NCBI GenBank assembly: GCA_963681505.1
Contig: OY811972.1
Coordinates: 8,076,720 to 8,140,719, forward strand
Source: Eunapius fragilis
Lineage: Eukaryota; Porifera; Demospongiae; Spongillida; Spongillidae
DNA: 64,000 bases
Reading direction: 5' to 3'
Positions 44,985 through 55,908 of this stretch are shown here, piece by piece (positions within the stretch are counted from its first letter, which is position 1; each line of letters opens with the position of its first letter). Under the pieces are notes generated by a model. The model ran no database searches. It worked only from the letters and a program-made list of their open reading frames with translations, and had not been told where the DNA came from. A program made the translations under genes and the position numbers.

Positions 44985-46212
44985 GTAAGTGATGTTTAGT
45001 TGTGGAGAGATGTATATGGACTAATGAGGGTATGGAGGGATGTTATATGGATGCAGAGGTGCTGATATGAATATAGCAAGATCTGATGTAGGTGATGTTT
45101 AGATGTGATGGGGTGTGAACTATATTATTAAATCTACGATACCTTAATGTAAAGAGCCCCAAGTTTAGGAAAACATCATGTATGTTTAGAACAAGAGCAG
45201 CTTGTACACATGTTCTCCATCCACACTCTGTACTTTATCTGTAGATTTATAAAATATGAAGAGAATTGATACATGTACTTGTGCTGTTGGTTAGATAAGC
45301 AATATATGAGGAGTGTGTTCAAATAATCAATGGAGGGAACTGAAGAGGTGGTGGCATCAAAGCAGATAGATGGTGTGGGGTGTAGATACACCACTCAACC
45401 TTTGCAATACCTTATCAGTACATAGTAATAAAAAACCTTGCTACATGTATCATGCAATGCCTGCTGCAACACATCATGTACATGTACAAATTGATCTGGT
45501 GATGTTGTCATTTCTCTCTTTTTAATATTCACTTTCAAACTGTTCTCCCTTCTTATGTGCATTTTTGATGCAGATAGATGGTGTGGGGTGTGAACAATCT
45601 CATAACAGTTAAAATGAACAGCACATGGTGTGCACGTTAGGACACCTACATTGTCCTCTAACACAGCTCCATCTCTTATATCCCCCCCCCCTCCCATGGC
45701 ACTCCAAACACCATGTAATGATGACATTTGGGTGGGAACTTATATCCCATAGCCATTCTTGGCTGACTACACTGTATGACCACCAGCAGCCGTACATGTA
45801 TATCTTAAGCAGCTGATCATACACACAGCATGCAGCTTGACATGCCTACAGTTCTATACATCTCTGTACATCTCTGTGGATGGTTTAATGGTGTACTTTC
45901 CATGTATATGTAAACTTCCCCTCCCCCTCAGCTGGCACTTGAGTTGATGAAATTATTAATTACCCTACCCACTGTGATGGGTCAAGGCCCGTGACCTCAG
46001 TCCTTACCCTAATACCACAAACCCATGTGTTCCATGCACATGCTGGCATGCATGCAAATTGATGTGGTGATGTTGTCATTTCTACACCCTCCCAACATGC
46101 ACCTTCTCCCTCTGTACTTCTCTCATTCACTTCTCTTCTTCATATTCACTTTCAAACTGTTCTCCCTTCTTATGTGCTTCTTTGATGCCTTTGTTCCTTC
46201 TCTCCTTACCAG
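44985..46212 (+). repeat. Intron with truncated exon and intron copies
   Basis: No complete gene. 45059-45096 is the tail of a B exon (GADMNIARSD-like, followed by GTAGGTGATG). 45480-45575 is a B acceptor block without its exon. 45180-45400 matches 9160-9260 and 29290-29350, and 45600-45830 matches 23180-23345. These are leftovers of unequal duplications. Confidence 0.7.
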
Positions 46213-46314
46213 GACAATGTAACTCCACTGTATCTGGCAAGTCAGGAGGGTCATCATGATGTAGTACAGACCTTGTTGGGAGCTGGCGCTGGAGTGAATA
46301 TAGCAATATCTGAT
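46213..46314 (+). CDS. Ankyrin-repeat exon B9 (102 bp)
   Basis: DNVTPLYLASQEGHHDVVQ...NIAISD, phase 0/0. It is the last B exon before the intact 3' part of the gene. Confidence 0.85.
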
Positions 46315-46903
46315 GTAAGTGATGTTTAGTTGTGGAGAGATGTGTATGGACTAATGAGGGTATGGAGGGATGTTATAAGGATGCAGTGGCAGAGGACCAT
46401 TAATAAAATGTACACAGTTATTGAGATTAAAGAAGTGTGCACGTTACTCAAGTGTGAGTCATTCCACTGTGACTTTGTATGGGAGCGTGCTTCACATCTT
46501 CAGATCATGATGCATTTACTCATATAAATTGGGGCTGATATACATGTAGAAGTTTTTAATATATAAACATCAAGGGAAGACTAATATCTCGCATTTTATT
46601 CTAATAAAATTTCTGTGTATTGATAACCCGTGAGAACCGCATGCCTTTGATGTTGTGGCAGCCATATTAATTTTTTTACTCTGCTTATATTACTAAGTGT
46701 TGGTAAGTGTGTCACATAACTATCATACAACAGCTATCAACACTGAGGTTTATTTATGCCTCAAGTGTTTCTTTAATAGTCTATGCCAGCCACAAATGCC
46801 ACATGCAAGTAAGATCTTTTAGTTCTTTGCATAGTATTAATGGCAAGAGCTTCATAATTAATACCACAAACCACTTTTGACGACGTAACGACACAATACA
46901 GTT

Positions 46904-46992
46904 AATAATGTGTGCAGATAGTGGACCGTCTCCTCTGTTGACTAACCAGGTCAGTCAACAGAGGAGATGGTCCACTATCTGCACACATTATT
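46904..46992. repeat. Fold-back, 40-bp arms, 9-bp loop
   Basis: Left arm 46904-46943 is the inverse of 46953-46992 with one mismatch. The right arm is the normal intron sequence (copies at 6795-6835, 14120-14160 and 35848-35890); the left arm is the added inverted copy. It lies in the intron before exon A6. Confidence 0.9.
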
Positions 46993-47136
46993 ATTAGCAT
47001 GCACAATCATTTGTTGTTTGGACTTAAATTGAAGTGTGTGTAGATGTACATGTAGATGTACTTGCACAACGATTACTTGTAAAACACAAAGGACTGGTCA
47101 TTAATAAGTAATTTACATTGATCACTCTTGTATTAG

Positions 47137-47235
47137 GGTGGTTGGAGTCCATTGTGGATAGCAAGTTTCAATGGACACCTTGAAGTAGTAAAGAAACTCA
47201 TTGAAGCAGGAGCTAATATCAATCAGGCTGATAAG
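47137..47235 (+). CDS. Ankyrin-repeat exon A6 (99 bp)
   Basis: GGWSPLWIASFNGHLEVVKK...GANINQADK, phase 0/0. 47236-47855 after it is intron without other features. Confidence 0.85.
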
Positions 47236-47855
47236 GTTGGTGTGAAATGATCTGCTCCATTTACAATGTAGTGGTCTGCATGTACTATAACATGATTTAA
47301 AATAAATTGTTTCGGGGAAATTAATGGCCATGGTCATCTACAGTATGGTACGTAATGTTTAGATGTGATGGGGTGTGAACTAATGAGCGTATGGAGGGAT
47401 GTGGTGTGGTGGGGGAGTTAGGGGACATGTTACAGGATACATGTATATATATTGATGTAGTATACATGTAGTACTCTTATTGTTACCTTTGAATTATTTT
47501 ACACACTTCCTGTATTGTAGAATTATGTAATCTTAGTGACACATTCATTGTTGGACCTAATATTTTTATGGTTACATCATGTACACTGCATGTGCCTTGA
47601 ATGGATTTTTATTCCACAAGAGATGTGGTCTCAATATTTTATTTGCCACAATGTACATGTATTCAAATTTAAATGGTTATACTCAGGAGGACTGTAACCT
47701 CAGGAGACACATGTACATGTACATTGAAAGACATTTTTTAGTTCAGTGCATGTCAGTATTAGCAGAAATGCAGGTGTATTGATATCCATTCACACATGAT
47801 GGCATGCATAAGTACATGTATATCACTCATGTACATGTACATGTATGGTCTTCAG

Positions 47856-47936
47856 GATGGGAGCACACCCCTGGACATAGCAGTGAAGAAGGGTCACAAG
47901 GAAATAATTGAACTACTGAAGCTTAACATGAGCAAG
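47856..47936 (+). CDS. Last ankyrin-repeat exon (81 bp)
   Basis: DGSTPLDIAVKKGHKEIIEL, then LKLNMSK: a capping ankyrin repeat of 27 residues. Acceptor TCTTCAG, donor AAG/GTTAGG, phase 0/0. The lysine-rich surface and missing GAD-VN end are typical for a C-terminal cap. It is not part of the duplicated A/B families, so it marks the conserved 3' core of the gene. Confidence 0.85.
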
Positions 47937-48679
47937 GTTAGGTTAGGTGTGCATGTACATGTACATAGACACCTAATGTGTGTGCTGGTGTGATGTTTGG
48001 TACTCCCTGCAATATCAACCTTTTTATGATGTCCTACTGTATATGTTTGATAATTTGCTATGTACATTTTGCCAGACCAACATGTATCATCTATAACTGT
48101 ATCACTGTTGACTACATTGTACTGTGAGGTGCTTTTGCATAACCCTTGTTTACATGTAATTACTTGCTTGTGTGATTCACTTGTGACCTCCATGTAATGT
48201 ACGTCTAACATACTGATTTCAATAAGAAGTCTGAAAAGTACTAGTTGTCTGCTGCAGACAACCATCAACCTTCATTAACTTCATTACATGACCTGTACAT
48301 TGCCATTTGTTGGTTGTATTAATGAGGCAAAATGCTCAGACTTTGCAGGCCCATGATTTGTCTGCCGTAGCCCTTGAATTATAGTGTATAGGTGTTATTT
48401 GTATGGTGTGTAAGTAACAAAGTAATTTATATATTTTAATTACATCTATATGTTTTAATTATGTATTTGGCTATGATTAAACGCAGAGACATACATGTAC
48501 AGTAAGAAAAAATAATCCATTTTGAAATCATATGCTTTTAAATCTGTGTTTTGTCAATAGGCACTGAAGATGAAATAAAGTCATCTGATGATATACATGT
48601 AGTGTTTCCATGAGCACCAAATGTTGCATGTGTTGTTGTATACCATCAATGATGTACATATTCCCATGTACTACTTCAG

Positions 48680-48721
48680 GGTGATGGCCTAACTGAACAG
48701 AATAACCTGAAGCCTTCAGAG
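48680..48721 (+). CDS. Linker exon (42 bp)
   Basis: GDGLTEQNNLKPSE, 14 residues between ACTTCAG and GTGAGT, phase 0/0. It would connect the ankyrin and NHR parts. Sequence around it (47937-48679 and 48722-49051) has no other gene. Confidence 0.6.
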
Positions 48722-49051
48722 GTGAGTCGCCTGGGTGATGTGTGGTCTGGGGATGAGGTAATAGGCAGTGCAGTATGCATGTAGGTCACCAAGGCAACAC
48801 AAAAGGTCTAATGGACCACCCTGCAGTACAATACATGTACATGTATGTACATGCAAGTACACAGACAATCGAATAGTTGCAATACACTGCTAATTCATAA
48901 CACTATTAATAGTGGTGGGAGCTACAGGTAATCTTGATAAGAGGTCAGGGTACTACAAGTATGTGGAGGAGCACTGTTGTTGCTTTTGAATTAGGAGATG
49001 TATGCTTCCATGGCATATGTCATTATGAAATGTATATTTGTCTGTTTACAG

Positions 49052-49077
49052 ATAAAGCAGCCAGTGGAACATAAAGA
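49052..49077 (+). CDS. Small linker exon (26 bp)
   Basis: IKQPVEHK plus two bases, acceptor TTTACAG, donor GTAAAC. It ends in phase 2, which is what the next exon needs (GA + G gives Glu). Without splicing a stop follows directly after the Glu. Confidence 0.65.
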
Positions 49078-49170
49078 GTAAACATTTGTACCACCAAATG
49101 TATTCATGATCCTTCACACTCCACTCTATCTCCTCCCCTCTCTCTTCCCTCCAATATTCCTTCTCAATAG

Positions 49171-49306
49171 GTTGGTCACATTTGCCTCCACACATGGTGA
49201 CAATATCAGACTTGAACATGGAGGACAAGTGGCCTGCAGATTTAATAACAACTCAAGAGGCATTGTGATTACTTCTGCTCCTCTTCCTAGTGATGTCATC
49301 TTTCAG
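49171..49306 (+). CDS. NHR (Neuralized) domain, exon 1
   Basis: Completes a split Glu codon, then reads LVTFASTHGDNIRLEHGGQV, ACRFNNNSRGIVITSAPLPS and DVIFQ. This is the start of a Neuralized homology repeat: F-x-HG-NI-L--GG--A-R, then GIV-S--PL. NHR domains bind peptide partners, as in Neuralized binding Notch ligands. Bounded by CTCAATAG and GTGAGA, ends in phase 0. Confidence 0.9.
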
Positions 49307-49695
49307 GTGAGATGACAGGTTTAGGCATTGTCACCACTGAGTGTTGTGACTTTTGTGCATGTTATCTTGGCTGCTTTAAATTATACACCCGGGTATAAAA
49401 TTGACCTTAGGATGACATTGAATTATACTGCACATATTACAGTGTTCATATCACATGCCTGTATAAATATATCTGCACTCATCTATGGTTACTATTCTTG
49501 GTTTGTGGGGTGGGGGAAATATCTTATTTGTTGTATCTGATTTTGTGTGGCTTTATTTTATCCAGTTGGTGCCTTTCTAGTACATCATGTATACAGATGC
49601 ATACATGTACATGCAATTCTGGCAATTGCTAACACTGCAAGTGCATTTGAATGTGTGCATATTTCATATTATGAATACTGATTACACATCAATAG

Positions 49696-49872
49696 GTGGA
49701 GATTATGGAGGTGGACTCCAAATGGAGTGGCTCTCTGTCCATTGGAGTCACTACACAAAGTACAGCACAGGTGGTTTCTGTGGACAATGCAAAGCAGTTG
49801 TTGGGACAAAGTTTTATTGTGACATCATCAGTTAATGGCAAATCATCCTTAGCTCTGTATGCAGGAGGGCAG
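49696..49872 (+). CDS. NHR domain, exon 2
   Basis: 59 residues: VEIMEVDSKWSGSLSIGVTT, then a variable loop, SFIVTSSVNGKSSLALYAGGQ. W-GSL-IGVTT is a hallmark of NHR domains. Acceptor CAATAG, donor GTATGA, phase 0/0. Confidence 0.9.
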
Positions 49873-50326
49873 GTATGACACTGTTTAGTTCATGTACATG
49901 TGTACATCTGTTGTGTGTGCTATAGAGCAGTCCATGCCGCCATTGTAGAAAATTGTATGTCTCATTGATTATTGTATGTTTGTGTATGTACATGCATGTG
50001 AATCAAACTATTCACTAGCTGGTCGATATGAGGCTCCCTCTGGATAGCAATAGAAAGATGCTGCCAAATATATTGAGTAACATTTTGAGTGTGATCCTCT
50101 TGCCACGTTCTTTTAGGAGAGGGAGGGATCGAGAAACACCTTGTATTGCTACAGGGCACAAAATACATGTTAAATTAAGCATGTAGTGATACTAAGTACT
50201 TAATCACCAATTATTCCACATGGGCATGTACCTGTACATTTAAAAAATCTTTTTTGACATGCATTAGATGTACATCTGCAATGAATGAACTGGTTCATAT
50301 AAATACATATGTATTAATATCACCAG

Positions 50327-50609
50327 GAAGTGGATCAACTGCCTGATGAAATCGATTTCCATGACCTAAAGGTTGGGGACACAGTTGGACTGCTGTACAC
50401 AAACTCTGGTACCTTGCACCTCTTCATTAATGGTGCCCACATGGTCACACTTCCCTGCACTGTCCCCATGGGTGTGTATGGTTTGGTGGACCTGTATGGT
50501 CAGTGTGTGAAGGTATTCCTAAGACCACTGACACCTTGGAGTGGGGGAAGTCCCCTTCATGTCATGGCTGATAAATATGCTCTTGATCAGCAGAGAAAGC
50601 AGCTTGCTG
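50327..50609 (+). CDS. NHR domain, exon 3, and linker to Roc
   Basis: Encodes DLKVGDTVGLLYTNSGTLHL, FINGAHMVTLPCTVP and GVYGLVDLYGQCVKVFL, the end of the NHR beta sandwich (G---GLL----G-LH-FING, V-DLYGQC--V). A charged linker DKYALDQQRKQLAG follows. Acceptor CACCAG, donor GTAAGC, ends in phase 1, matching the Roc exon. The intron 50610-51580 shows nothing else. Confidence 0.9.
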
Positions 50610-51580
50610 GTAAGCTGTCCATGTCACCTGTTGTTTAGACCTGTATGTTGCATTGGAGCTTAGGTTTATGTATATGTACACTGTAGTCCTGTTACTTGTA
50701 CAGTTCATGTACATATAGCAAACACTTCTTTTTTGCAATTGCATTGAGAAGTGACTCAGCTGACTCTAAATATGTTGGCTTCTGATGGGTCAGACCAGTT
50801 GTCTTTGTATTTTACCTTTGAGTTATTTGTTTGTAACTCTGCTTAGTTTGGGTAATGTAACAATAAATTTAGAGGGAAGTGTACCATTTCACACTTGATA
50901 GGGAGGACCATCACTGGTACACTTAGTGGGATGAAATTTTAAAAAATTTGAGCACAGTATCATTAGCAAAGTTTCATTAATTTTTATTGTTGCAATGATG
51001 ACAACCATAAAAATGACCATCTCCCTACATGCGCATTCATCATTGGGCTGGTGGGGTGGCTACAATTCTAACAGTTGTACATAATGCAACTACATTATCT
51101 CATATATAAATATTTGAGTTGCATAATGAACAATACATGGGCTTGCTGTGTAGTGCATTAATATCTATTCCAGCTGAGCAAAGCATTATGGTGACATGAT
51201 GGGAATGGTTCTCCCAGCAGGGCATAGGGCCAGTTGTTACAATATACCAAGGACTGGATGTCTATTATAAAAAGGCCTTCAAAGCTCCGTTCTGTAACAA
51301 TCAACCCATGCATGCGGCTGGTTATTTCCTCATATTTCCTGAAATATCCTTAAGTGTGTTGAATGAATGGTAATTTAATTAATGAGCACTTTCTAAATGA
51401 TGAAGTACATAAAATGTAGCAACCCTTACCACCTTTATGAAGTGGCAAATGTGAGGTATTATTGGGCCAAACACACTTAAGATCTGATGAAAAGAGACAC
51501 ATAATCAAATGCAGTGATGATGAAATATTGATCTTCAAGTGTGTTGCTTTTACGTAAATATGAATTTCTATCTCTATCAG

Positions 51581-53502
51581 AGGCAACAAAATTGTATGAA
51601 GAAGCTATGAAGGAAGGTTCAGTAAATATATCGATTATCAAATGCCTGGTGCTTGGGATAGCAGGTGTGGGGAAGACCCACCTCAAGAGGCTCCTCCTAC
51701 CAGATGGTAATGATAAATCCACTGGTCGTGTTAGCACAGGACTGGCAGATAACCCAGTACAGGCATTTGTTGGCTCTGTCAAGTCCATACTAGCAGGTGT
51801 GGATGAGAATGATCCAGGTAGGTGGGAGGTTATTGATGAGGCTAAGCTGATGCAGGTCCTTGCAAGTGCATACCATTTGAAGCCTACACCTACAAAAGCA
51901 CAGATAATTCAACTTCCATCACTTCCAATGGCTTCAGAGAACCTCACTAATAAAAGTTCTCAATCAGCTAAGACAGCTCCTAAACCATCTACCCTAGAAC
52001 CGTTGGAAGCAGAGCATCATAGTGACCGTGACGTGTTTGATAACCCAGCTACTGGAGAAGTAGATAGTCTATTCATAGAAGCATTCAAAAACATAAGCTG
52101 TAAGAAAGTGTTAAACGTTAGATTGGTCCAGTTCATTGACAGTGGTGGTCAGCCCCAGTTTCTTGAGCTCTTACCAGTCTTTGTTCAAGATGTTTCTGTT
52201 GTTCTCTATGCTATAAACCTTTCTGAAAGTCTCAACCACTGCCCTATGATCTATTTCTACGGAAAGGACAGTCAACCAGTAGGAAATCCGTACAAGTCTC
52301 CATCTTCCCACAAGCAGGTGTTGGAGCAGTGTGTGAGAGCTGCACATGCCAGAGATTTCCGTCCCAATTTGTTTGTAGTTAGAACTCACCGCGATGAGGA
52401 GGATAAGTGTTCTGAGACGAAGGGGGGAAAAGGTGATGTCATCAAGCAAATGGTGAATTCAGAGCACCTGATATGCAAGAATGGTGTGGACGTAATCTGG
52501 GATATAAATGGTGCAAACCCTGATTCCTATGACCAAAAGGTAGCTGGTGAGCTAAGGCATGCAATAGTAGATCACTGCAATGATGAAGCCACTCCTTCCC
52601 TGCCTATAAAGTGGTTTGGTCTAGAGATGCAGATAAAGCACACAGCTGTAAGAGGTGTTATCAGCCTTCATAGATGTCTTCAGCTGGCACGGAGCTTAGG
52701 TATGGATGAGCAAGCCCTAGAAGCAGCTCTCCTGCACATGGTCAAATATAACCTGTTGCTATGGTACCATAATGTACCCTCTCTTCGCAACATAGTGTTC
52801 TGTGATCCCCAAGTTATCCTAAACATCATCTCAGACCTAGTCCAGTGTAAACATGAGCTGGCTGGAGGTGAAGTGTTGGGCATTGCTGGTGTAAAGAATG
52901 CATGGTGCTCTAAGTTCAGGGACCATGGTATTGTCAGTACAGATTTTCTTTATGTTAATCGCTTCGAGAAGCATTTTTTGGATGATGTATTTCATGTAGA
53001 GCATTTCACTGCCCTCATGTGCCACCTCTTCATTATGGTTCCATTGGAAGGTGGTGACTACTTGATGCCAGCTCTTTTGGACCCTCTTAGTCCTGAGAGC
53101 ATCAGACGACATAATGCATCAGCACAACCTCTCCTATTGCACCTCCAAAATGATCTTGTTCCATTTGGATTGTTCAGTAGCTTAGTTTCTTCCATTCAGA
53201 CAGAATGTTCAGTTTTAGAGGTGAATAAAGTACCAGTTTGTCTTTATAGGAACTGCGTGTCTTTCAAATGTAGAAAGTTTCCAGCCCAATTCACCATTAT
53301 TGATTCCTCATTATTCATAGAGGTGCACCTTGATTCTGCACGAGACATTCCCACAGCCTGTCCCAGAATACGAAAGCTGATATATGAGGGTATAAAAAAA
53401 TGTAGTGATGTTCTCCGTTATCATAGTTTGAGGCTCCTCAAAGATGGCTTTGCCTGTTCTAATAAATCTTGCAAAGGTGTGGCCGCACCATATGACAAGT
53501 AA
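51581..53502 (+). CDS. Roc-COR GTPase exon (Roco family)
   Basis: Starts at the acceptor TCTATCAG/AG; the phase-1 G of the previous exon completes Glu. 639 residues follow (EATKLYEEAMKEGSVNISII...). The P-loop LGIAGVGKTHLK lies about 30 residues in. A long insertion follows, then the switch II-like block FIDSGGQPQFLELL and a THRDE element in place of the usual NKxD, making a Roc GTPase. From about WFGLEMQIKH the helical COR domain continues (RSLGMDEQALEAALLHMVKY, VFCDPQVILNIISDLV), with beta-rich C-terminal sequence (SLFIEVHLDSARD) and a Cys-containing end CSNKSCKG. Roc and COR together form the dimerising GTPase switch of Roco proteins. A stop follows at 53500-53502 with AATAAA overlapping it. 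Alternatively a donor at 53477 (GCAAAG/GTGTGG) leads in the correct phase to the Death-domain exon 55909-56177. Confidence 0.92.
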
Positions 53503-53790
53503 ATAAAAACATTCTCTAACGAGAGAGTTGTTGGTATATAGGATTGACCAATGGTGGTGTAAAAAGCATGGAAACAAGAGTGACAGAAATATTATTGGAA
53601 AATTGAAATAGGCCTATATTTAGCCCATTACTCAGGCATGTGTGGTGTATTGTGTGCTAAATATAGGCCTATTTCAATTTTCCAATAATATTTCTGTCAC
53701 TCTTGTTTCCATGCTTTTTACACCACCATTGGTCAATCCTATATACCAACAACTCTCTCTTTAGAGAATGTTTTTATTTACTTGTGTCAT
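53492..53790. repeat. Fold-back with about 133-bp arms at the end of the Roc-COR exon
   Basis: 53492-53624 and 53656-53790 are near-perfect inverted copies separated by about 31 bp. The left arm includes the last codons and the stop of the Roc-COR frame (ATGACAAGTAAATAAAAAC). A diverged single arm lies at 29590-29690. Confidence 0.9.
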
Positions 53791-53832
53791 AAGTTTTTTT
53801 TCACCCTGTCATAGCAGTATCATAGTCAATAA

Positions 53833-54133
53833 TCAAATGTAGGAAGAGGATGGACGATCCCCTTTATCTCTTAATGCAAGAACAAAGAACTTTAATAGTA
53901 CTGCTGGTGGTGGGGGCAGGGCTGGTGATGCAGGCAGGAGTGCCAGTGGGGGCAGCGCTGGTGGTGCCGGCGGGAGTAGCTGCTGGTAGTGGTGTGGGCA
54001 GTGCTGCTGGTGGTGGTGGCAGAAGCGGGGCTTCTGGAGGTGGTGGGGTGAAGGGGAGAGGAGTTGGAGGATGAATGTACTCTTCCTCCTCCGACCCCTC
54101 GTTGGTGAAAAACCCGCGAAGGTCATTAGCCAT
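53833..54133 (-). other. Proline-rich open frame, unassigned
   Basis: From an acceptor-like TATATGTAG the minus strand reads MANDLRGFFTNEGSEEEEYI, then a low-complexity P/A/T-rich stretch to 53864; another frame over the same DNA is also open. GC-rich GGTGGT/GGCAGG repeats cause the composition. The first 28 residues look coding, the rest could be repeat-driven. It might be an exon of the minus-strand gene at 55140-55742. 54134-54980 shows nothing else. Confidence 0.3.
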
Positions 54134-54990
54134 CTACATATACGTAACAGAGAGTGTGATTAAATTTTTACTTCTTTATTTTTTAAAGCAAAGTGCAAAG
54201 CCTTTACACATCCACATAGAGTATTATTAAATTTTTACCTCTTTTTGCTAAGTGCACTATTCAGCGGATGAGTGGCTTTTATACCTGCAAAGCCTTAACA
54301 TGTGTGCAGACTGTGCTATAATTATATTAGTCCGATTCCATCATATTAATGACAGGGAGGGAAGGGGTGTATGCGTGTCAGTTGTGCTAAAATTCTATTG
54401 GTCAAATTTGATCCAGTAAAAATGGTCCTATCTAAACATGGAGGTGTAGCCTACATGCAGTTAAGTTGTATACATGGGTAGTGTGGGAACTAAGGAAGTG
54501 AACTACATGGCAGCATGTAGATCGATAGATAAGGATATGTTGTCAGGTGAGGTAATATCTGTGGACAGGGTCTGCAGCTTTATGAGCGTGGGCAGAAGGT
54601 CTGTTTTTATTTCACTACATAAATGTGAGTGTGCTGCTAGAAGTACCTGATGGTGGCTTATCTTACTTACTGCTGCACAGGCAGATCACTACCCCTCGGA
54701 ATAGCTTTTTCAAGACCACCATTATACTCCATTGGTGCATGAGATTTGGGTTCATACAAGGAGTAGCTATATGGGAAAAGGATATAGTTGCAGCTATTTA
54801 GTTCTCAGCCCTTGCAACTGTAACTATATTCATACAGTTGCAACATTCACAGTACATGGCTAGACAAGGAAGTCTTCAGATAAGGAAGTTTTATCAGATT
54901 AAAACAATAGACACTGCTGTACACACAGTTGAGTCACCATGCATGCATTACATGTGAAGTGAATGGTTTTGTGCAGATCCGTGCTGTACA

Positions 54991-55073
54991 TAGTCGGGCG
55001 GGCCCTACTACCTACAGGTAGCTATAGTAGGGTGACAAACCCGACGAAACGCGGTTGTAGGGCCGCCCGACTA
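54991..55073. repeat. 83-bp MITE-like inverted repeat
   Basis: TAGTCGGGCGGGCCCTAC at the left and GTAGGGCCGCCCGACTA at the right. TGTACA flanks it on the left, with TGCTGTACA on the right. The ends resemble the palindromic element at 62281-62354 (TAGTTGGGCGTAGCCCGAC). Confidence 0.7.
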
Positions 55074-55139
55074 TGCTGTACAAATGTTGCATGCACAGCT
55101 TTTTAATGTTAATACAACATGCCATAACATACCTTTGGG

Positions 55140-55742
55140 TGGTAGTGGTAGTTCTGTGACCCCTGCGGTACCGCGTCCTCTCGGCAGCACATTTAGCCAA
55201 TCGGACAGCGGGATCATTCCAATACCGACTCCTTTTAATGGTAGCTGATATTTCTCCCTTTTAGCAGCGCGATTTCCCTCGAGGTCCTCTTCATATCGCC
55301 GCCTTTTAGCAGCACGGTTCTCCTCAAGGTCCTCTTCATATCGCCGCCTTTAGTTTTAGCAGCACGGTTCTCCTCAAGGTCCTCTTCATATCGCCGCGTT
55401 TAGTTTTAGCAGCACGGTTCTCCTCGAGGTTCTTCATATCGCCGCCTTTGAGCAGCACGGTTCTCCTTGGGGTCCTCTTCGTATCGCCACCTTTTAGCAG
55501 ATCGCTTAGATTCAATATCGGCCTTGTAGCTGTCGCGTACAGAGGCCTTCTTCATTTCGGGATCGGCCTTGTAGCTGTCGCGTACAGAGGCCTTCTTCTT
55601 TTCGGGATCGGCCTTGCAGTTGTCGCGTACAGAGGCCTTCTTTTTTGGGGGGATTGGTCTTGTAGAGCGCTCGGGCTTTAGCTTTGTTCTCGTATTGCTT
55701 TTGGAGGTATTCCGCTCGTTGCTTAGATCTCTTCTTTTGCAT
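55140..55742 (-). CDS. Charged tandem-repeat protein, two 15-residue repeat types
   Basis: The minus strand starts MQKKRSKQRAEYLQKQYENK. Three units like KKASVRDSYKADPE (45 bp each, about 55500-55640) and about five units like RRYEEDLEENRAAK (45-50 bp, about 55255-55490) follow, then RLAKCAAERTRYRRGHRTTT and a good donor GTATGT at about 55132. The period is 15 residues in both repeat types, suggesting a charged helical rod. Small frame changes occur (for example at the G run near 55650 and among the second repeats), so this copy may be a pseudogene. I have seen similar repeats in sponge and cnidarian predicted proteins but know no function. It lies antisense in the intron between the Roc-COR and Death exons. 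Confidence 0.5.
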
Positions 55743-55908
55743 TTTTAGAAAAAGAACTCACTATTAGCCAAAGTAACAACTAAATTAGTATCACAATTTG
55801 TGCCATGCGTGACAGCGTTGTTAGGAAGTGGAGTACTTTTACATGCACTTGTCTGTTTATATGAATTTTTGTATTCTTCATCACCTGTTTATTTCTGTCT
55901 TTCTTCAG

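Noticed and set aside
48562-48600. Possible exon after TCAATAG with GCACTGAAGATGAAATAAAG
   Set aside because: It hits a stop in the required phase, and phases join correctly without it.
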